Assembly: GCA_024697705.1 (NCBI GenBank)
Contig: JAILFF010000315.1
Location: 1-10,224 of the forward strand
Source of the DNA: Ruminococcus sp.
GTDB taxonomy: Bacteria; Bacillota; Clostridia; Oscillospirales; Ruminococcaceae
DNA: 10,224 bases
Direction of reading: 5' to 3'
Every line of letters starts with the position of its first letter. Position 1 is the first letter of the stretch. Below, one piece after another: positions 6,437 to 10,224 of the stretch. The position numbers were made by a program, and so were the translations under genes. Below the pieces are notes generated by a model. The model worked only from the letters and a program-made list of their open reading frames with translations. It had not been told where the DNA came from and made no database searches.

Positions 6437-7786
6437 ATGACCTGTATGACCGATATAAAAATTCTGATCATAGGCAAAAGCGATTATATAGAAAACGCGG
6501 CGCTGCTGCTTTCGGAAGGATACACCCTTGTACGGGCGGAGACAGGCGGCAGGGCGGCGGAGCTTTGCAGAAAGTTTCGTCCCGATCTTGCGGTCGCCGA
6601 TACTACTCTTGCGGACATAAAAAGCACCGCCATGCTCGCAAGGCTGCGCGGCTGCTGCGGCGAGGATTTCCCCGTGCTGTTCATCTCCGACAAGCCCGCG
6701 GAGGAATGTTCCGTGCTGTCGGCGGGGGCGCGGGATTTTGTCGCAGCGCCCATCAACGAACAAGTGCTGCTCTGCCGCGTGAAGAATATCGCCTCCGAGA
6801 TCAGAACGGAAAAATCCCTTGAAGAGCATTATTCCCACGACAGCGAGACAGGTCTGCTTGCGCACAAGGCGGTCTCGCAGCAGATGGAAGAGATTTGCAG
6901 ATCGAGCGACGGTGTGCTGATGCTCGTTTCGCCCGACGATCTTTCTCTTGTGGACGAGATCTACGGCGACGGCATGAAAACAAGGCTGCTCGGCTATTTC
7001 GGCATCAAGCTGCGCGAGATATTCTCGCAGAACGAGATCGTCGGCAGGCTCGAAAGCGGCGAGATCGTCATTTGCAGCGAGACCCGAAAGAGCATACATT
7101 CGATAAACTCGCTGACCATAATGCTCAATCACCTGCTGAGCGAAGGGCTTGAAGCGCTGACGGGCGAGGACATCGAGCCTGTGGCGGGCGCTTCTGTCGG
7201 GGCGGTATTTTTCCCCGACGAGGGCACCGACGCCAATAACCTGCTCGGTAAGGCGCGGAAGGCGCTCGACTCGCTGCGTGAGCATGAAAAGCGCGGCTAC
7301 GCCGTCTATGACAGCAGTTTCCCGGGCGGCATTATGAAGGACAAGGCGGTAAACGACGACATCGACAGCCTTGAAAGGCGGCTGCGCGAGAGCGACGTAC
7401 CTCACGGGGCGTTCAGGATAGGCTTTGACGCGCTGGGGCAGGTATATCACTACTTTATGAGATACATCGACCGCTACTGCGAGTCGGCGTTCAAGGTGCT
7501 TTTCACGCTTACGCCCGTCGATCCCGATTACGGCTCGGTCTACGAGCTGGCGGAGTATTTCGGCGAGCTTATCGGGCGGCAGCTCAGGCGAAGCGACATA
7601 CTTGTACACACCAAGCAGAACCAGTTTTTCATGATATTGCCCGACGTAAGCCGCGAAAATTTCGAGATGCTCATGGAGCGTATCTTGAAGCCGTGGTACA
7701 GCTCGGACTATGCCGACGTCATTGATCTCGATTACGAATCGAAGCAGGTCACGGAGCGCAAGCCCGTTGGCAGGACGTTCGGATAA
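6437..7786 (+). CDS. Receiver domain fused to two degenerate GGDEF-like domains
   Basis: The 449-residue product starts at the ATG 10 bases after GGGAGG (6422-6427). Residues 5-120 look like a response-regulator receiver. The phospho-acceptor Asp is kept (D55) and Ser84 fits the switch Ser/Thr. The acidic pair is replaced by G13-K14 in ILIIGKS, and the conserved Lys is Ala104 in VAAP. Residues 134-285 align with GGDEF, including HDSETGLLAHK and RLESGEIVI, so the signature reads E206-S207-G208-E209-I210, and the first metal Asp looks like Ser. A third domain (about 325-420) has ILVHTKQNQFFMILP, matching the GGDEF strand with K393-Q394-N395-Q396-F397. Neither domain should make cyclic-di-GMP. 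The protein may be a nucleotide sensor or protein-binding scaffold. No partner histidine kinase is nearby. Confidence 0.85.
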   Translation: MTCMTDIKILIIGKSDYIENAALLLSEGYTLVRAETGGRAAELCRKFRPDLAVADTTLADIKSTAMLARLRGCCGEDFPVLFISDKPAEECSVLSAGARDFVAAPINEQVLLCRVKNIASEIRTEKSLEEHYSHDSETGLLAHKAVSQQMEEICRSSDGVLMLVSPDDLSLVDEIYGDGMKTRLLGYFGIKLREIFSQNEIVGRLESGEIVICSETRKSIHSINSLTIMLNHLLSEGLEALTGEDIEPVAGASVGAVFFPDEGTDANNLLGKARKALDSLREHEKRGYAVYDSSFPGGIMKDKAVNDDIDSLERRLRESDVPHGAFRIGFDALGQVYHYFMRYIDRYCESAFKVLFTLTPVDPDYGSVYELAEYFGELIGRQLRRSDILVHTKQNQFFMILPDVSRENFEMLMERILKPWYSSDYADVIDLDYESKQVTERKPVGRTFG

Positions 7787-7804
7787 AAAAATGAAATCAA
7801 CAGC

Positions 7805-7947
7805 AAATGAGCAGTTACTCTAAGATAAAAGATAATAGATAAAAGATATAAGACGCAACAGTGAAATATTAGTTTTAAATTTCAAACACGGGGATTAAAA
7901 TATATCTTTTATCTCTTATCTTTTATCTTATTTACAAATGCTCATTT
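7805..7947. repeat. Heptad-arm palindromic repeat, copy 2 (complete)
   Basis: The left arm (7822-7849) is four AAGATAA-type heptads in register, and the right arm (7904-7931) is four ATCTTTT-type heptads. The two arms pair at 28 of 29 positions over 7822-7850. Outer ends AAATGAGCA (7805-7813) and TGCTCATTT (7939-7947) are exact inverted repeats. The core of about 50 bases between the arms is nearly identical to copy 1 at the window's left edge. It sits between convergent genes ending at 7786 and 7965, and no other terminator is visible there, so it may end both transcripts. It has no coding capacity. Confidence 0.85.
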
Positions 7948-7964
7948 ACAGTTCCATATTAAAA

Positions 7965-8222
7965 TCAAATTTCTCTTGAAAAAGTAACGATAAGCGTAAC
8001 ATTCGCGGGGTATTGCCCCATTGCCGCCGTGCCTGCTACTTCCCAGCCCCGAAGGCTCATTTCCTTCATCATGGCTTCGGCTTTTTCCGTTAAAACGGAG
8101 CCTTTTGCGGAATCATCGGTAAAAAGCGCTTTCATGCCCCCGATGAACAGCGAAGTGCTTTCCTTAGAATCGGAGTCCTTGCAGCAGTCAAGCCGCACGG
8201 GTACTATCTTATATTCTTTCAT
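7965..8222 (-). CDS. Small DUF4177-like protein
   Basis: The 85-residue product begins EYKIVPVRL and ends in EMSLRGWEVAGTA followed by a final strand VTLIVTFSR. This strand-helix-GWE-strand pattern is that of DUF4177 proteins, whose function is not known. A middle insertion with DCCKDSDSK and SLFIGGMKAL makes it a little longer than usual. It starts 16 bases after the stop of the radical SAM gene on the same strand, so co-transcription is likely. The ribosome binding site is weak (AAGGCGG-like), consistent with reinitiation from the upstream gene. The family call rests on the ends of the protein and is moderate. Confidence 0.7.
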   Translation of the reverse strand: MKEYKIVPVRLDCCKDSDSKESTSLFIGGMKALFTDDSAKGSVLTEKAEAMMKEMSLRGWEVAGTAAMGQYPANVTLIVTFSREI

Positions 8223-8238
8223 AAACAGCCGCCTTGCC

Positions 8239-8853
8239 TTAATCGGGGATATATTCCCTCACGCGCAGCTTAACGCCGACGCTCTCGGCGACCCTGCGCG
8301 ACTTCTCCACGTTTTCCTCGCCGATTATGTCAACGACGGTCAGCACGGTCTCGGGGACATAGTTCTTGACCTCTCCCGCGAATTTCAGCATAGCGCCGTA
8401 GCTTCCCTCGCCGAACGTCGGGCGCGTTACCGCCATATAATCGGCTTCGTCGGGGGCGTTAAGGCTGATCGAGATCACGTCGATAAGCCCCGCGAACTCG
8501 GGCGCGGTCTCGCGGTGGTTGATAAGGTCGGAAAGCCCGTTGGTATTGAGCCGAAGCGGGGTCTTTGTGCGCTCTTTGAGCCACTTAGCCACCTTTTTGA
8601 GCATTTCAAGCTCGCAGGTAGGCTCGCCGTAGCCGCAGAACACGATATTCTTGTACTTGTCAAGCCCGCGCTTTGATAGGTTATCGGTTATCTCCTCGAA
8701 AGAAGGCGTATGCTCCAGCCAAAGCGGGTCGGAGCCGTAAGCCGTGTCGCCGTTCTGCCGCAGACAGAAGGTGCAGGCGCACGGACATTTGTTTGTCAGA
8801 TTAAGGTAAAGGCTGTCGCCCACCTCGTAAGATATAGTCATTGCTTTTCTCAT
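8239..8853 (-). CDS. Radical SAM protein, TatD-linked type
   Basis: The 204-residue product carries the 4Fe-4S/SAM-binding motif C23-x3-C27-x2-C30 (NKCPCACTFCLR), and Cys25 lies inside it. G74-Y75-G76-E77-P78-T79 corresponds to the SAM-amino-group motif. LRLNTNGLSDLIN (about 99-111) and ISISLNAP (about 128-135) are further core strands. The short length and the LYLNLTN-C...C.FC.R opening match the small radical SAM family that is usually found next to, or fused with, a TatD nuclease. The reaction of that family is not established. No TatD gene lies in this window, so it appears separated from its usual partner. The start has GGGAGGAAAA at an ideal distance (8861-8868). It sits 24 bases downstream of the DUF2262-type gene on the same strand. 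Confidence 0.85.
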   Translation of the reverse strand: MRKAMTISYEVGDSLYLNLTNKCPCACTFCLRQNGDTAYGSDPLWLEHTPSFEEITDNLSKRGLDKYKNIVFCGYGEPTCELEMLKKVAKWLKERTKTPLRLNTNGLSDLINHRETAPEFAGLIDVISISLNAPDEADYMAVTRPTFGEGSYGAMLKFAGEVKNYVPETVLTVVDIIGEENVEKSRRVAESVGVKLRVREYIPD

Positions 8854-8877
8854 AATATTTTTCCTCCCAAGAGCGTT

Positions 8878-9762
8878 TCAGCCCTCCAGCCGGGCATTTG
8901 TAAAGCCCTTTTCAAAATTGCCCCATACCGTTATAGAATGGTCGCCGAAGAATCCGCCGTCGTCGAACCACGCCTGAAAACTCCCGCCGTCCATAAAATG
9001 GATACTGCAAAGGTTTATCTTGCGGGCAAATTCCTCCTCGGTTATCTCGCCGTCTGCGGAATTTTCGCCCCAGTCGCCCGCAAGATATGTCAGCTCGTCG
9101 GCGGCGTATTCGCGCATTTTCTTATCCCAGTTTTCGCGGTCGCGCCAGAACTGCTCGGCGTTTTTTATGATCACGGCAAATTCATCGGCGGCATCATCAT
9201 AAAAGGTGAACCGGACTTTTCTGTCGAGCCAGTCGCATTCGCATTCCCAGCTGCCGCCGTAGCGCTTGTCGAGGACGAAATCCCCGAGCAGGTCGGAGTG
9301 CATGGTAACGGGCTTTTTGTACTCTTCCAGAACGCCGAACAGAAAAGCGTTCGGTATCAGCTCGCCCAGTATCTCGGTGACGTATATCTCCTCCGCGTAC
9401 TTGGGAACGTCATTGTACTTTGCCTTTTCGCCCGTAAAGGGGCGGTGCGGGTGCGCCATTACGCGGTATATTTTAAGTTTACCGAAGCGCTTTGAGTACG
9501 AGCGGGTGGTTCGTTCCTCGTCGGTCAGCACCCATTCCATTTTGGTGCGTTCGCCGTTCTGCCTGCCGGTCGTGAGGTCTACCCAGCCGAGTACGTCTAT
9601 GCTTGCGGCGGTATGGAACCAACTGCCGTCATCGTTTCTAAAGCTCACATACCCGACGGTCTCGTCGCAGGTGAGGACGAGAAATTCGTGCGTTTCTTCG
9701 AGGTAGTATTCTTTTTTGTTTTCGGGCAGAAGCCCATTGCCGAGTGTTACCGGGTATGACAT
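8878..9762 (-). CDS. DUF2262-domain protein of unknown function
   Basis: The 294-residue product has two parts. The C-terminal part (about 158-294) fits DUF2262: LGDFVLDKRYGGSWECECDW, a central helical stretch with NWDKKMREYAADELTYLAGDW, EEFARKINLCSIHF, and the ending FFGDHSITVWGNFEKGFTNARLEG. The N-terminal part (1-140) is beta-rich with many aromatic and acidic residues, and I do not recognise it. No signal peptide or membrane segment is seen, so it is probably cytosolic. A near-perfect AAAGGAGG (9768-9775) supports the start. It is the first gene of a probable three-gene unit with the radical SAM and DUF4177-like genes. I found no convincing promoter upstream. A role cannot be assigned. 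Confidence 0.8.
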   Translation of the reverse strand: MSYPVTLGNGLLPENKKEYYLEETHEFLVLTCDETVGYVSFRNDDGSWFHTAASIDVLGWVDLTTGRQNGERTKMEWVLTDEERTTRSYSKRFGKLKIYRVMAHPHRPFTGEKAKYNDVPKYAEEIYVTEILGELIPNAFLFGVLEEYKKPVTMHSDLLGDFVLDKRYGGSWECECDWLDRKVRFTFYDDAADEFAVIIKNAEQFWRDRENWDKKMREYAADELTYLAGDWGENSADGEITEEEFARKINLCSIHFMDGGSFQAWFDDGGFFGDHSITVWGNFEKGFTNARLEG

Positions 9763-9795
9763 AGTGTGCCTCCTTTGTATGGTCTATTGATTTAT

Positions 9796-9974
9796 GTCAG
9801 ATATTTCTCGCCGTCACGGATTTTTTGACCGCCCCGCACACACATTTTGTAGGGCGGGGACAGGTTCGACCCCTGCCGCTTGTCGGCGCAAATCCTCATC
9901 GTTTCGCAATGAAAATATTGTAGGGGCACGCTTGCATGAACTTGTTCATGCCCGCGTCCGTGAAATTTCCTGAC
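9796..9974. repeat. Modular intergenic repeat with two TTGTAGGG-led hairpins
   Basis: The outer ends are loosely inverted: GTCAG...ATTTC...CACGGA at 9796-9820 against CCGTGAAATTTCCTGAC at 9958-9974. Inside are two modules, each opening with TTGTAGGG(G) (9847 and 9918) and followed by a GC-rich hairpin. The second hairpin is GCATGAA-CTTG-TTCATGC (9934-9951), and the first is an imperfect GCGG/CCGC and CAGG/CCTG structure. The outer inverted repeats are imperfect, with a 6-7 base offset, so the element's true limits are uncertain. The stretch 9763-10043 otherwise holds no gene. Confidence 0.5.
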
Positions 9975-10024
9975 CGTGAATTAAAACTTGACTTTGCGAT
10001 TTGGGTAGGCTGTGCGCCAAAAAT

Positions 10025-10059
10025 ATCTTTTATCTTATATCTCTTATCTTTTATCTATT
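10025..10059. repeat. ATCTTTT heptad arm, copy 3 (arm only)
   Basis: Five heptads run in exact register (ATCTTTT, ATCTTAT, ATCTCTT, ATCTTTT, ATCTATT), like the right arms of the repeats at 59-93 and 7904-7931. The conserved core and the left arm are missing. The end sequence only loosely resembles TGCTCATTT. It overlaps the 3' end of the minus-strand gene that enters from the right edge. Confidence 0.75.
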
Positions 10060-10224
10060 TTGAACATTTCTCCCGAAAACCTCGGCAGCGTTATCGTCAG
10101 TCTATTGTTTTCGGAACTTATCGCCTTGATTTGCTCATGCGGCACCGTCCCGCTGTACGTCTGTTCGTCCGAATGAAGCATCGGCATAAGCGTGATATTC
10201 TCCCCGTAATCAAAGCTCACCGTC
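10044..10224 (-). CDS. C-terminal fragment of an unidentified protein (runs off the window)
   Basis: An open minus-strand frame enters at the right edge and gives 59 complete residues, ending at TAA (10044-10046). It includes VSFDYGENITLMPMLHSDEQ and ends LPRFSGEMFKIDKR. Codon use and the alternating hydrophobic pattern look like a genuine beta-rich C-terminal domain, of a kind often found at the end of secreted or carbohydrate-active enzymes, but no family can be named. The last residues (roughly IDKR) and the stop are encoded by the heptad repeat, so the natural C-terminus may have been altered by the repeat. Confidence 0.65.
   Translation of the reverse strand, partial: TVSFDYGENITLMPMLHSDEQTYSGTVPHEQIKAISSENNRLTITLPRFSGEMFKIDKR

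Noticed and set aside
6356..7609. Long minus-strand open frame of 417 codons opposite the receiver/GGDEF-like gene
   Set aside because: It is an antisense shadow of a GC-biased coding frame. The + strand protein has recognisable domains and the antisense product has none.
5351..7786. Divergent pseudoenzyme pair as a defence or toxin-antitoxin system
   Set aside because: No toxin, nuclease, effector domain or mobile-element context is visible. Altered active sites alone do not support that claim.
9856..9879. tRNA T-arm-like GGTTCGACCCC sequence
   Set aside because: The stem has a mismatch and no acceptor, D or anticodon arms are found nearby. It is better explained as one hairpin of the modular repeat.

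Overview
The window looks like part of a chromosome from a gut-type member of the Bacillota, class Clostridia, most likely Oscillospiraceae/Ruminococcus-like. This is inferred from strong AGGAGG-type ribosome binding sites, near-consensus sigma-A promoters, a YfhO-family membrane protein of the kind common there, a TatD-linked-type radical SAM protein, and many short dispersed palindromic repeats between genes. Nothing in the sequence fixes the species.

Layout. On the + strand, a large YfhO-family GT-C-type membrane protein (127-3159) is translationally coupled through a TAATG overlap to a small membrane protein of unknown function (3159-3968). A 437-bp intergenic stretch follows, filled with hairpins and a perfect 18-bp inverted repeat. 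Two minus-strand genes come next: a water-channel aquaporin (4406-5164) and, upstream of it, an ADP-ribosylglycohydrolase-family protein (5351-6148). They are separated by a 173-bp palindromic repeat. The ADP-ribosylglycohydrolase gene is divergent from a + strand gene (6437-7786) encoding a receiver domain and two GGDEF-like domains. Near-consensus promoters for both lie in a short AT-rich spacer. A minus-strand three-gene cluster (9762 to 7965) encodes a DUF2262-type protein, a TatD-linked-type radical SAM enzyme and a DUF4177-like small protein. The right edge holds the C-terminal end of one more minus-strand gene.

How the genes work together. The divergent pair is the most interesting part. 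Both products look like catalytically dead relatives of nucleotide-handling enzymes. The hydrolase homologue has lost all four metal-binding aspartates, and the signalling protein keeps its phospho-acceptor Asp but lacks the acidic pocket, the conserved Lys and both GGDEF active sites. The YfhO pair probably acts on cell-envelope glycans at the membrane. I see no complete defence system, phage, transposase, CRISPR array, rRNA or tRNA.

Repeats. At least four families of short palindromic repeats are present. One has 7-bp-periodic arms around a conserved core of about 50 bp and appears twice at near-full similarity, with a third arm-only copy. Several repeats sit directly at gene 3' ends, and in two cases the repeat supplies the stop codon of the adjacent gene.
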